From contig CBDUBS010000001.1 in the NCBI GenBank assembly GCA_965365445.1, positions 13,877 to 77,876 of the forward strand: a stretch of 64,000 bases of DNA, read 5' to 3'. Positions within the stretch are counted from its first letter, which is position 1, and each line of letters starts with the position of its first letter. Origin of the DNA: CBDUBS01 sp965365445. Its GTDB lineage: Bacteria; Bacteroidota; Rhodothermia; Rhodothermales; DASSAV01. Both the position numbers and the translations under genes were made by a program. The notes beneath the pieces are model-generated. The model ran no database searches. It was not told the DNA's origin and saw only the letters and a list, made by a program, of their open reading frames with translations. This document shows positions 8,547-17,550 of the stretch, in pieces.

Positions 8547-9539
8547 TCACGCCTGAACGTCAACGACGATTCTGCCGACCGTGAGCCCAGAAATCATCTG
8601 GTGGGCCGTTTCTTCCAGATCGTCCAGTGAAATAACCCGGGTTATACGGTTGAGCCGCTCTTTCGGAAACTCGTCCGCCAGGCGTTTCCACGCTTCCATC
8701 CGGACCGCTGCGGGGCAGGTATTCGAATCGATGCCGAAGAGGTTTATCCCTCGCAAGATGAACGGATACACGGTAGTGGTCAATTCGGCGCCGCCGGCGT
8801 TTCCGCAAACGGCGATAGAGGCGTGGCGATGCATGGCGCTTATCAACGTAGCCAGGGTGCTTCCACCAACGGTATCCACGGCTCCCGCCCACCGGGCCGA
8901 TTCCAGCGGGCGAGCAGGGCCGGCGCTCAGTTCCTCCCTTGCGAACACCCGGGATACGCCGAGTTCGTTCAGCAGAGGTACGGCCGAGGCCGTACCCGTG
9001 GAGGCTGCCACCGAATACCCGGCGTGTGTCAGGAGCGTTACCGCCAGCGTACCGACACCGCCCGAAGCGCCCGTTACGACTACCTCCCCCCTCTCCGGAG
9101 TGGCGCCATGCGTTTCGAGGGCCATAACGGCGAGCATAGCGGTCAGGCCCGCTGTTCCCAGGGCCATGCTGTCGATGGGAGCCAGAGACTCCGGCAGGGG
9201 CGTCAGCCACTCCGATTGCAGACGCTGGCATCCGCTATACCCTCCCCACGAATGCTCGCCTATACCCCACCCGGTCGCGAGCACCCAGTCGCCCTTTTTC
9301 CACTGGTCGGTATCCGACTGCTCGACGATTCCCACGAGGTCGATGCCCGGAATAAACGGCAAGGCCCCCCGAATGATCTTTCCCGATCCCGTAAGCGCCA
9401 GAGCATCTTTATAATTCAGACTCGAATAGAGCACCCTGACCAGTACGTCGCCGGGAGGGAGATCGGAGACATCGATTGTCCGGATGGACAGATGCGGCGG
9501 CGCACTGATGGTATCGATGAAAAGCGCCCTGGTTTTCAT
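8547..9539 (-). CDS. YhdH/YhfP (AcuI-like) quinone oxidoreductase / acrylyl-CoA reductase family
   Basis: A 330-residue zinc-independent medium-chain dehydrogenase. Recognisable parts are SLNYKDALALTGSGKI near residues 42-57, PFIPGIDLVGIVE, the GTAGLTAMLAV segment, the NADPH-binding VTGASGGVGTLAV motif, and the GIDS segment characteristic of YhdH/AcuI. AcuI members reduce acryloyl-CoA to propionyl-CoA with NADPH, but many relatives have unknown substrates. The start at 9539 has a GGAGG site nine bases upstream and removes eight non-family residues from the longer frame. Confidence 0.88.
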   Translation of the reverse strand: MKTRALFIDTISAPPHLSIRTIDVSDLPPGDVLVRVLYSSLNYKDALALTGSGKIIRGALPFIPGIDLVGIVEQSDTDQWKKGDWVLATGWGIGEHSWGGYSGCQRLQSEWLTPLPESLAPIDSMALGTAGLTAMLAVMALETHGATPERGEVVVTGASGGVGTLAVTLLTHAGYSVAASTGTASAVPLLNELGVSRVFAREELSAGPARPLESARWAGAVDTVGGSTLATLISAMHRHASIAVCGNAGGAELTTTVYPFILRGINLFGIDSNTCPAAVRMEAWKRLADEFPKERLNRITRVISLDDLEETAHQMISGLTVGRIVVDVQA

Positions 9540-9856
9540 TCGGGAAACCTCCGTATGAAGCATTGTTTTCGTTTAAGGTCGGAAAAGCGCGTCCTGCTTA
9601 CAAGATTCCCCTACACGACGTCAGAGGATTCCACCGACGGCTTTCATGCCGTGTACCGATTATTCTACCCTCATGTCGGCAGGCCCTGTACGCAAGGCCC
9701 CTGACAAAACAACCCGGGCAGCGCTCTTCGGGCTTCCTGAACACAGCCGGGGAAGGCTTGCCAGGGGTTCCAATTCCGGCGGACCTCGATTCAGCAGGGT
9801 CGTTCCGGGAAACAACGGGGATACAACAGGTGTGCAACGGTATCGAGGGCGCAACC
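9540..9856. other. Divergent intergenic region without recognised gene
   Basis: This 317-base stretch separates the divergent quinone oxidoreductase and TonB-family genes, so it must hold promoters for both. A frame is open through it in phase with the TonB-family gene, but its translation has no family character and no ribosome site. I could not pick out a convincing promoter, riboswitch or repeat. Confidence 0.5.
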
Positions 9857-10588
9857 ATGCAACCTTCCCGTATGCCAAAAAAGGCTTCGTCGGTGGACTA
9901 CGTTACCCGAGTCATGCTCTCGCTTGCGGGCAGCATCCTCATCGTGGTGATTGCGGTCAACCTGCCTTTGTTCCGCTTGCCTGCGGCCATCGGGTGGCAA
10001 GTCGTCCGCCCGGAAGACCAGTTGACGCTGGAACAACTGGGCCTTGGCATACTGTCCAGAGCCGCGCCGCCTTCCGCTATAGAAATCGTAGATGATAAAG
10101 CAGCCCCCTCCCTGGAAGGAGAGAACCCGATCGACGCGGAACCTGCCGAATTCCAACTGGAAGCTCAGGTGTTGTCGGACGAATCCGAAAAGAGCGAGTT
10201 ACGCAAACTGGAAGGGCGCCAGGCAATCATGGATTTCACGGAGGACATGCCCGAAATCGTCGGCGGGCTGGGCGCCTATTACATTCACATCACGTACCCG
10301 GACGAAGCGGCTCGTTCCGGCATCGAGGGGCGTCTCGTGCTCGAGTTTGTCGTTGAGCCGGACGGTTGGCCGTCCTCCATTATCGTGGCCCGATCCCTGC
10401 ACCCGCTGTGCGATTCAGCGGCTGTCGAAGCGCTTCGTCGGACCCGGTTCGTACCTGGTCGCCATAACGGCGATTATGTGCGGGTCCGGATGCGCCTGCC
10501 GGTCCGCTTCCAACTGATCGACCGTTCACCTACAAACACGCCTCGGACCACCACGAAACCTGCTCCCGAAGCGGAAACCACTTCCTGA
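9857..10588 (+). CDS. TonB-family energy transducer-like protein
   Basis: A 243-residue protein with a single N-terminal membrane segment (about residues 20-38), an acidic linker, and a C-terminal TonB domain. The TonB domain includes YPDEAARSGIEGRLVLEFVVEPDG and the AAVEALRRTRFVPGRHNG helix-strand typical of the family. TonB proteins span the periplasm and pass proton-motive energy to outer-membrane receptors. No exbB/exbD or receptor lies nearby. The linker lacks the Pro-Lys repeats of classical TonB, so it may be a specialised or structural member. The start at 9857 follows a GAGGG site. Confidence 0.85.
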   Translation: MQPSRMPKKASSVDYVTRVMLSLAGSILIVVIAVNLPLFRLPAAIGWQVVRPEDQLTLEQLGLGILSRAAPPSAIEIVDDKAAPSLEGENPIDAEPAEFQLEAQVLSDESEKSELRKLEGRQAIMDFTEDMPEIVGGLGAYYIHITYPDEAARSGIEGRLVLEFVVEPDGWPSSIIVARSLHPLCDSAAVEALRRTRFVPGRHNGDYVRVRMRLPVRFQLIDRSPTNTPRTTTKPAPEAETTS

Positions 10589-10610
10589 CCCCGTAACGAG
10601 CCGACGGAAT

Positions 10611-11168
10611 TCAAAGCGGCAACAGGCCCTTGCGGTTCGCCCAGAGCAAGGCGAGCAAGTGCGTGCCGTGTACCAGGTTCCCCCCTGCAACCTGCTCGAA
10701 CACATGCCGGGGCGGGTATTTTCTTATCCGGATATGCTCACCGTGGTCGGTGGCCGGGTCATGCGTTTTGCCGGCATTTCTGGCAAGGTAAATGTAGGCC
10801 CAGTGCGTGTGCTTGCTCGGCTCCGGCGCGCAGCGCCCTATGAAAACCCAATCGTCCGAACTGTAGCCGGTTTCCTCTCGCAACTCCCGCATCCCTGCCT
10901 GAAGGGGGTCCTCTCTCTCGTCGATGGCGCCGGCAGGAAACTCCAGACCGATCTGCTCGATTCCATGTCGGTATTGTTCGACCATCACCAGTTCATTCGC
11001 TTCGTCCAGGCAAACCACGCAAACCCAGTCCGGATACTCGATGACGTGGAACTCCGGCAATTCGGCTCCATCGGGCAGTCTAACGTGGTCCACCCGCAGC
11101 GTCATCCACCAGCGTTTGAGCAAATAGCGCCGCCCGAGTACCTTCCATCCTTCCATCACGTCATGCAT
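10611..11168 (-). CDS. NUDIX hydrolase, ADP-ribose pyrophosphatase-like
   Basis: A 185-residue NUDIX enzyme with the box spanning about residues 80-102 (GAIDEREDPLQAGMRELREE...). The preceding VEQYRHGIEQIGLEFPAG strand resembles ADP-ribose or nucleoside-diphosphate-sugar pyrophosphatases. It would hydrolyse a nucleoside diphosphate linked to another moiety with Mg2+. Substrate cannot be fixed from sequence. Its 3' end is convergent with the TonB-family gene, and msrB lies next on the same strand, ~24 bp upstream. Confidence 0.88.
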   Translation of the reverse strand: MHDVMEGWKVLGRRYLLKRWWMTLRVDHVRLPDGAELPEFHVIEYPDWVCVVCLDEANELVMVEQYRHGIEQIGLEFPAGAIDEREDPLQAGMRELREETGYSSDDWVFIGRCAPEPSKHTHWAYIYLARNAGKTHDPATDHGEHIRIRKYPPRHVFEQVAGGNLVHGTHLLALLWANRKGLLPL

Positions 11169-11191
11169 ACACGCTTCGCTGTCCGACGTTA

Positions 11192-11608
11192 CTATTCATT
11201 GGCCTGCTTTTCGTCCTCTGGATCGAAACGCAGCGAAGCCGAGTTTACGCAATATCGCAATCCGGTCGGCCTGGGGCCGTCGTTGAATACATGCCCGAGA
11301 TGCGCTTCACACACGGCGCACAGGATTTCGGTGCGGCGCATCCCGAACGTCCCGTCTTCCTCCGTTGCAATGTGGCTTTCATCCACCGGTGCGTAGAAAC
11401 TGGGCCACCCGCTTCTGGAATCGTACTTGGTTTCGGACGAAAAAAGGGGGGTTCCACAACAGACGCATCGGTACACGCCCTCGTCTTTCGTATCCCAGTA
11501 GCGTCCGGAAAACGGCGGTTCGGTGCCTTTCTGCCGGGTTACGCGATACTCCTCGGGTGAAAGTTGATCCTTCCACTCCCTTTCGGTTTTTTTCTGCTTT
11601 CCAGTCAT
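11192..11608 (-). CDS. msrB: Peptide-methionine (R)-S-oxide reductase
   Basis: A 138-residue MsrB. Zinc ligands are CVCC (Cys48, Cys51) and CAVC (Cys97, Cys100), and the catalytic Cys120 sits in RYCVNSASL. It repairs the R-epimer of methionine sulfoxide. The frame is open 48 codons further upstream, but the family begins at the ATG at 11608, so that start was chosen even though the ribosome site is weak. The msrA gene is unlinked, at 27.6 kb. The gene is divergent from tex. Confidence 0.93.
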   Translation of the reverse strand: MTGKQKKTEREWKDQLSPEEYRVTRQKGTEPPFSGRYWDTKDEGVYRCVCCGTPLFSSETKYDSRSGWPSFYAPVDESHIATEEDGTFGMRRTEILCAVCEAHLGHVFNDGPRPTGLRYCVNSASLRFDPEDEKQANE

Positions 11609-11765
11609 GGCTGTACCATTTGCTTCATGTCCCGTTCGGAATGTTTCGACACGCCGTTTGATCCGGAAGGCGCCAGAAAAAACGGTCCCTTCAACTTTCA
11701 CGGGTTGCTCGCACGGAGCATCATTATCTTCCCTCTGATTCCCCGGCGCCAACTAACTCGTTTTC

Positions 11766-14021
11766 ATGCGTTCGATTCCTGAAATCCTGGCCGAAGAACT
11801 TTCCGTGGCGGCCTGGCAGGTTGTCCGGGCGCTGGCCCTTTTCGATGCAGGCGGTACGGTGCCGTTCGTAGCCCGGTACCGCAAGGAGCAAACCGGCGGA
11901 TTGGACGAAATCCATCTTCGAAAGATCGAAGAACGGCGCCGGTATCTGACCGAGATCGCGGACCGCCGCGTCGTCATTCTTACCTCGATCGAGGAACAGG
12001 GTCGCCTTACGGAGGATTTGCGGCGGGCCATAGCGTCCTGCATGTCGAAAACGGAACTAGAGGATCTTTACCTGCCGTTCAGGCCCAGGCGCAAGACGCG
12101 GGCTTCCGCGGCTCGGGAAAAAGGCCTGGCCCCCCTGGCCGCCTGGATAATGCAGCAAAACACGCCGGAAGCATCCGCAACACTGGATCTTGACGGAAAA
12201 GCAAGCAAATACGTCGCACGGGACGGCACGGTTGCATCGGCAGAGGAGGCTATGAGTGGAGCATCGGATATCCTGGCTGAAGAAATCGCGGAAACGGCCT
12301 CGTACAGATCATGGTTGCGGGAGTACATCCACGAGTCGGGCCATTTCAAATCGAGTATCAAGGCGGAATACCCGGAAGGCAGTACGCAGTTCGAGATGTA
12401 CCGGGATTTCAGCATACCCATCCGGACGATCCCGGCCCATACGATGCTGGCCCTTCGTCGGGGAGAGGCGGAGGGCATATTGAACGTAAGCCTGGTTTTC
12501 GATGAATCGATCGGGCTGGAATATCTGGCCCGGCAGGTCGTCCGGTCCGGCTCGACTGCGGTAGTCGAATCGCTTCATTCGACCATCGCCGATGCGTTCC
12601 GGCGATTGATGAAGCACAGCCTGATTGGTGAAGTCAGGCTCCGGAAAAAGGAGGAAGCCGACGAAGCCTCCACGAGTGCCTTTGCCGCCAATCTTAGGGA
12701 GCTACTACTATCCAGTCCGGCCGGAATGCGGCCATCGCTCGGCATCGATCCGGGGCTGAGAACGGGTTGCAAGATGGCGGCCCTCGACCAGACAGGCCGC
12801 TTTCTGGCGCACCGGACGATCTTTCCGCACTCGGGCGAACGGCAACGAAGGGAGGCGGAACGGGATCTGCTGGATATGGTTTCGAGGTACGGCATCGAGT
12901 TGATTGCGGTAGGCAACGGGACGGCCGGCCGCGAAACGCTCGCGTTCGCCCGCGAGGTTCTGAAAGATGTACACCCTGACGTTACACTGGTAAGTGTAAA
13001 CGAATCCGGAGCCTCCGTCTATTCCGCCGGTCCGGTTGCCATCGATGAATTTCCGAACCTCGACGTGACCATTCGGGGAGCCATAAGCATCGGGCGGCGC
13101 CTTCAGGATCCACTCGCCGAACTCGTAAAAATTGATCCGAAAGCGATTGGCGTAGGTCAGTATCAGCACGATATAGACCAGACCCTATTGCAGCGCAAGC
13201 TGGAAGAAACGGTCGAGAGCTGCGTCAACTTCGTCGGTGTCGACGTGAATACGGCCTCCAGGGAGCTGCTCCGGTATGTGGCGGGGATAACCCCTACCGT
13301 TGCGGGCAACATCGTGGCGTATCGAAATCAACGCGGTCCTTTCAGCGCACGAGAGGATTTGCTGGCGGTGCCCCGGCTCGGTGCCAGAGCATTCGAGCAG
13401 GCAGCCGGGTTCCTGCGGATCCGCAACGGAAAAAACCCGCTTGATAACACGGCCGTTCATCCGGAGCGTTATTCAGTCGTAGAGCGTATCGCCGGCGATC
13501 TTGGCGTACCCATACCGGAACTCACCACGTCTCCACAGCTACTCGACCACATACAGGTATCCCGGTACGTAAGCGCGTCGATAGGCCTACCTACCCTGAA
13601 GGATATCCTCACCGAACTGCGAAAACCGGGCCGCGATCCTCGCGCCGAATTCAAATCGGCACGGTTCCGGGAGGACGTGCAGCATATCGGCGATCTCAAG
13701 ACGGGCATGGTGCTGGAAGGGACCGTAACCAACGTAGCCGACTTCGGGGCGTTCGTGGATATCGGAGTGCACCGGGACGGCCTCGTCCACATTTCGCAAC
13801 TGGCCGATACGTTTGTAAAAGACCCCCGTAGTGTTGTAAAGGTGGGCCAGGTGGTAATCGTTCGGGTCGTTGACGTGGATGCCGGACTGAACCGCATCAG
13901 TCTTTCGATGCGGCAGGAGAACACGGGCAACCCTCCGCCGGAGGTGCGCAAAAAACGAGAATCAAACGTCAATCGGTACTCCGTGGACGACCTGATAAAC
14001 AAGTTCGGCAAACACACATGA
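11766..14021 (+). CDS. tex: Tex family RNA-binding transcription accessory protein
   Basis: A 751-residue protein with the complete Tex architecture. In order: the N-terminal helical Tex domain (VPFVARYRKEQTGGLDE, EDLYLPFRPRRKT), a YqgF-like RNase H-fold domain (SLGIDPGLRTGCKMA around residue 325), tandem helix-hairpin-helix motifs (VGVDVNTAS, GITPTVAGNIV), and a C-terminal S1 domain (about residues 640-715, GTVTNVADFGAFVDIGVHRDGLVHISQL). Tex binds nucleic acid, associates with the transcription machinery and is essential or virulence-linked in some species. The stop is followed after only 4 bp by pyrF. Confidence 0.96.
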   Translation: MRSIPEILAEELSVAAWQVVRALALFDAGGTVPFVARYRKEQTGGLDEIHLRKIEERRRYLTEIADRRVVILTSIEEQGRLTEDLRRAIASCMSKTELEDLYLPFRPRRKTRASAAREKGLAPLAAWIMQQNTPEASATLDLDGKASKYVARDGTVASAEEAMSGASDILAEEIAETASYRSWLREYIHESGHFKSSIKAEYPEGSTQFEMYRDFSIPIRTIPAHTMLALRRGEAEGILNVSLVFDESIGLEYLARQVVRSGSTAVVESLHSTIADAFRRLMKHSLIGEVRLRKKEEADEASTSAFAANLRELLLSSPAGMRPSLGIDPGLRTGCKMAALDQTGRFLAHRTIFPHSGERQRREAERDLLDMVSRYGIELIAVGNGTAGRETLAFAREVLKDVHPDVTLVSVNESGASVYSAGPVAIDEFPNLDVTIRGAISIGRRLQDPLAELVKIDPKAIGVGQYQHDIDQTLLQRKLEETVESCVNFVGVDVNTASRELLRYVAGITPTVAGNIVAYRNQRGPFSAREDLLAVPRLGARAFEQAAGFLRIRNGKNPLDNTAVHPERYSVVERIAGDLGVPIPELTTSPQLLDHIQVSRYVSASIGLPTLKDILTELRKPGRDPRAEFKSARFREDVQHIGDLKTGMVLEGTVTNVADFGAFVDIGVHRDGLVHISQLADTFVKDPRSVVKVGQVVIVRVVDVDAGLNRISLSMRQENTGNPPPEVRKKRESNVNRYSVDDLINKFGKHT

Positions 14022-14025
14022 TTCC

Positions 14026-14859
14026 ATGAAATCGGATTTTATCGAAAAGCTCGTATCGATCCAGAAAAACAAGCAGTCGATTCTGTGCATCGGTCTGGAC
14101 CCGGATCTGGACCGCCTACCCGCACGGTGCCTCCGCGGCCATACTCCCGTTGCCGCCATCCGTAAATTCAATCAGGCCATCATCGAGGCTACCGCTCCCC
14201 AGACGTGTGCTTACAAAATAAATTTCGCTTTTTACGAGGTATTCGGAGCCGACGGCTGGAATCTGTTGAAGGAAACCGTTGACCTCATCCCTACCGATAC
14301 CCTTATCGTTGCCGACGGGAAACGAGGGGACATCGGCAATTCCGCCCGTTTCTACGCTGAATCCGTGTTTCGTACGCTGGGTTTCGATGCGTGCACCGTG
14401 TCGCCCTATATGGGCGCCGATTCCGTTGCACCGTTTCTGAACTACCCGGGCGCCTGCACGTTCATCCTGTGCCGTACGTCCAACCCGGGCGGTTCGGACT
14501 TTCAGGAGCTGGAAACAGAAGGCGTCCCCCTGTTTGAACGTGTGGCGGAAGCCGCCGCCGTCTGGTCCAGGGGGAAACCGGGGACGGCAGGGCTTGTCGT
14601 GGGCGCTACCAGCGCCGGTGCGCTTACCCGCCTCCATGCCCTGTCTCCTACGCTTCCGTTACTCATACCCGGCGTGGGAGCGCAGGGCGGCGAGATCGAA
14701 ACCGTCCGTTTACTCGGGGCGACGCACGAGGGGGGCGTCCTCGTGAACAGCAGTCGGCAAATCCTCTATGCCTCCAACCACGATGACTTTGCCGATGCCG
14801 CCTGCATCGAGGCCGAAAAACTGCGCCGGATGCTTCAACCCGATATCGGACGGCTGTAG
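14026..14859 (+). CDS. pyrF: Orotidine-5'-phosphate decarboxylase, type 2
   Basis: The 277-residue enzyme decarboxylates OMP to UMP, the last step of de novo pyrimidine synthesis. The signature DGKRGDI at residues 97-103 holds the catalytic Asp97, Lys99 and Asp102; type 2 (longer) enzymes of Bacteroidota have this form. LDPDLDRLP at 24-32 is the substrate-binding start. It lies 4 bp after tex and ~50 bp before the DUF2851 gene, so the three probably form one transcript. No other pyr genes are nearby. Confidence 0.95.
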   Translation: MKSDFIEKLVSIQKNKQSILCIGLDPDLDRLPARCLRGHTPVAAIRKFNQAIIEATAPQTCAYKINFAFYEVFGADGWNLLKETVDLIPTDTLIVADGKRGDIGNSARFYAESVFRTLGFDACTVSPYMGADSVAPFLNYPGACTFILCRTSNPGGSDFQELETEGVPLFERVAEAAAVWSRGKPGTAGLVVGATSAGALTRLHALSPTLPLLIPGVGAQGGEIETVRLLGATHEGGVLVNSSRQILYASNHDDFADAACIEAEKLRRMLQPDIGRL

Positions 14860-14909
14860 AACCGCAAAATCCTGTTCGCTTCTCTCCTGAACCGTACAAG
14901 GGCGGCGTG

Positions 14910-16373
14910 ATGGAAACCAGTGAGGAAGTACACGGAGCATACCGTAACGAAACATCCGTACTCTACGGAGCGGGTGAAACCGTGTTCAACCTGGCTTTCC
15001 ATGAACCGGCCCCTTATGCCGGCATTCCTGAGGCGCTTATCCAGGACATCTGGCTTTCCCAGCGATTCGCAAAGGTAAATCTGACCACCACAACCGGGGA
15101 GGCCGTTCGCGTCATACGGCCCGGTAAACTGAACCGGGATAGCGGTCCCGATTTTTCGGAGGCCAGGTTACGTATCGGACACGTGGACTGGGCCGGCGAC
15201 GTCGAAATACACCTGACATCGAGTGGTTGGTCGGAACATCGCCACGCCCAGGACGCTCGCTACGACCGGGTCATTCTCCACGTGGCGCTGGATCGTGATA
15301 GTCACACGGACCGGCTCTACAGATCCGACGGAACCCGTCTGCCTGAATTGATATTACGCCCCTACCTGGATGACACACTGCGCAGCCTGCTCTATGATTT
15401 TCGTACGCGCCGGCATGATGCCTTTCCATGCGCTTCGCAATGGTCCTCCGTTCCGATCGGTCTCAGGCTGGCATGGCTGCGCCGGATGGCGCTCGAGCGT
15501 ATGGAGATGAAGCGCGACGTGCTTGCGCACCGTTCGTACGCGCTCAAAAGCATGGACCAGGCCCTGTACGAGCAACTTCTTGCGGGATTGGGATATGCGA
15601 AAAACGTCCGGCCCATGCTTGACCTGGCTTCTCGCGTTCCTCTTTCCATTCTCCGAACGATGAAGGGACCTGCCGAGGTTGAAGCACTTTTGTTCGGCGT
15701 TTCAGGGCTCCTGCCCGAAGCACCGGAAGGCAACGTGCATATTGGGGCGTCGGAGCGGTATGCCGGAATACTTCGCGCTGATTTCAAGCGCCTGAATGAG
15801 CAGCTACAAATACGGCCCATGAGCCGACATCAATGGACGTTCTTTCGCCTTCGACCCGCCAACTTTCCAACACTGCGTATTGCGCAGGCAGCGGCACTGG
15901 TTACATCATCACCCCTCGGGTTGCTTGAAAACGGGGCCGAGGACGCTTTGCTGAGTTGTCTTTCATCGGGGGCTGTATTGCAGGAGTTGAGGAAAGTGCT
16001 TTACGCATCGCCATCCCCTTTCTGGAAGGGGCGCGTATCGTTCAGTGATACGGCTTCATCAGTCGTTACCCGCATGGGGCGGCAACGAATCGATGCGCTG
16101 ATCATAAACGTTCTTGCACCCGCCTTACTCCTGATGGCCGACCGTTCGGAGGATCTGGACATGGAAGCGGCCGTACTGAACCTGTTGGATCGCCTGCCCC
16201 CTGAAAAGGACGAAGTAACCCGGCTGTATCTGGAGGACGCCTTGAAACCTGCCTGCGCCGTAACGACACAGGGCATCCATCAACTGCATCGCAGCCGATG
16301 CACCGCCTTCAGGTGCCTGAGCTGCGCGGTTGGAAACCATTTGCTTGACAGGACAGGGAGGATAGTATCTTGA
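14910..16373 (+). CDS. DUF2851 family protein
   Basis: A 487-residue cytoplasmic protein matching DUF2851, common in Bacteroidota and of unknown function. Recognisable blocks are LIQDIWLSQRF near residues 45-55, NRDSGPDFSEARLRIG, WAGDVEIHLTSSGWSEHRHAQD, and a cysteine-bearing C-terminal block GIHQLHRSRCTAFRCLSCAVG. The conserved Asp...Glu-x-His pattern in the N-terminal third could suggest a metal-dependent nuclease-like core, but that is only inference. The frame also has a GTG at 14907; the ATG at 14910 after AAGGGCGG is preferred. Confidence 0.85.
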   Translation: METSEEVHGAYRNETSVLYGAGETVFNLAFHEPAPYAGIPEALIQDIWLSQRFAKVNLTTTTGEAVRVIRPGKLNRDSGPDFSEARLRIGHVDWAGDVEIHLTSSGWSEHRHAQDARYDRVILHVALDRDSHTDRLYRSDGTRLPELILRPYLDDTLRSLLYDFRTRRHDAFPCASQWSSVPIGLRLAWLRRMALERMEMKRDVLAHRSYALKSMDQALYEQLLAGLGYAKNVRPMLDLASRVPLSILRTMKGPAEVEALLFGVSGLLPEAPEGNVHIGASERYAGILRADFKRLNEQLQIRPMSRHQWTFFRLRPANFPTLRIAQAAALVTSSPLGLLENGAEDALLSCLSSGAVLQELRKVLYASPSPFWKGRVSFSDTASSVVTRMGRQRIDALIINVLAPALLLMADRSEDLDMEAAVLNLLDRLPPEKDEVTRLYLEDALKPACAVTTQGIHQLHRSRCTAFRCLSCAVGNHLLDRTGRIVS

Positions 16374-16436
16374 AGTGGTCTCCGGCATGGCTTGATCGAC
16401 CGGCAAAAGGCCAAATCCGTCGCCTTTGTTAACTAT

Positions 16437-16481
16437 CTGCGAAAGCGGCCGATTAAGTAAGAAGGTCGCGAGCTTTCGCAG
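16437..16481. repeat. 10-bp perfect inverted repeat upstream of the HDOD gene
   Basis: CTGCGAAAGC at 16437-16446 is exactly complementary to GCTTTCGCAG at 16472-16481, with a 25-base loop. The loop can form an inner GGCC/GGTC stem. It sits in the 277-base space between the DUF2851 stop and the chosen HDOD start, so it would be in the HDOD leader RNA. No T-run follows, so it is not a standard terminator. A regulator site or structured leader is possible. Confidence 0.55.
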
Positions 16482-16650
16482 TCCGATTCGTTGGAAATAA
16501 ATGGAGCGTCGTGGGAGCCAGATCCATGTCTCTCCTGCCGGGATATACGCCCTGCTAAACGCTTTCCCGGCTGTATCCGGGAAATCAGTAAAGCCCTTCA
16601 CGGGTCGTTTTGCCGGGGCCTTCATTCAGTACAGAATCAGAAAAACTCGG

Positions 16651-17541
16651 ATGGTCGGATTTGTACCTGCAACCCGATTTGAAGGGGCCCCCAATCTGGA
16701 ACTGCGGTTTCCGCCGCTTTCCAGAACCGTCCGCGTTGTGTTCGATTTGCTCGAAGAGGACGACGAGGAACCAAATGTAGCTCGGTTGGCCGGTGTAGTG
16801 CAGGATGATCCGCTCGCCTCGCTAGCCGTGCTGCGCCGGATCAATTCGTCTTTTCCCGGACTGCACCGGCGCGTTACGAGCATCAAGAAAGCCGTCCATT
16901 TGCTCGGGTTTCTGGATGTATCGAACATCGTTTTAACCGAGGGTATGCTACGGCTCCGCGGGGTCGTAAAGTCGGAAGAGCAAGTGCGCGTGTTTGAAAT
17001 GCTGGCCCAGATGAGTGTCGGAACGGCCTATCTTGCCCGGTATTTCGCGCGGGCATTCCATCTGTCGCATCCGGAAACGGCGTATTCCGCAGGCATCTTG
17101 CATGCCATCGGACGGTTCATCCTTCTGTACAACAAACCGAACGATTACGAGGCGTTGTGGTGGACAGACGAGCGCGGTCTGGCGCCCGGCATCGCATCCG
17201 AACGAGCCATCTTCGGTATCGACCATATGAGTCTGGCCGAAGTGGCCTGTGATCACTGGCATCTTCCGGCGCCTGTCGTACGCATAGTGGGAAACTACCA
17301 GACGCCGCATACGATCGACGAACCTTCCATTTACCAGCTCTGCTTCTGCGTCAGGGCGGCTTCGGATACGGCCCAACAGTTATTTATCCGGCACGCCGCG
17401 AACGATTTACCCTTCGATCCACCGGAAAGCCTGTTTCTGTTGTGCGAGAGAATGGCCGTGGCGCCGGACCCGCTCATCCGGCTCGTTAAAGAACATCGCG
17501 TTGCTTTATCGCTTCGGCTTGCTGAAATTATCAGCGGATAA
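16651..17541 (+). CDS. HDOD domain protein
   Basis: A 296-residue protein with an HDOD (HD-related output) domain over most of its length. Features are PPLSRTVRVVFDLL, then AGVVQDDPLASLAVLRRINSS, the conserved SIKKAVHLLGF helix, and HAIGRFILLY in place of catalytic HD residues. HDOD proteins are usually non-enzymatic adaptors in bacterial signalling, chemotaxis or cyclic-di-GMP circuits. No EAL or receiver domain is attached. The frame is open to an ATG at 16501, but residues before 16651 are not family-like; the true start is uncertain. Convergent with the DUF5103 gene. Confidence 0.85.
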   Translation: MVGFVPATRFEGAPNLELRFPPLSRTVRVVFDLLEEDDEEPNVARLAGVVQDDPLASLAVLRRINSSFPGLHRRVTSIKKAVHLLGFLDVSNIVLTEGMLRLRGVVKSEEQVRVFEMLAQMSVGTAYLARYFARAFHLSHPETAYSAGILHAIGRFILLYNKPNDYEALWWTDERGLAPGIASERAIFGIDHMSLAEVACDHWHLPAPVVRIVGNYQTPHTIDEPSIYQLCFCVRAASDTAQQLFIRHAANDLPFDPPESLFLLCERMAVAPDPLIRLVKEHRVALSLRLAEIISG

Positions 17542-17550
17542 CGGGCGAGG

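Noticed and set aside
9563..9856. N-terminal extension of the TonB-family gene
   Set aside because: Composition is not protein-like and it would place the membrane helix unusually deep.
16400..16490. Possible cyclic-di-GMP (GEMM) riboswitch, from GGCAAA and GCGAAAGC blocks near an HDOD gene
   Set aside because: The conserved GEMM core and tetraloop receptor order do not fit; the long simple inverted repeat explains the region better.
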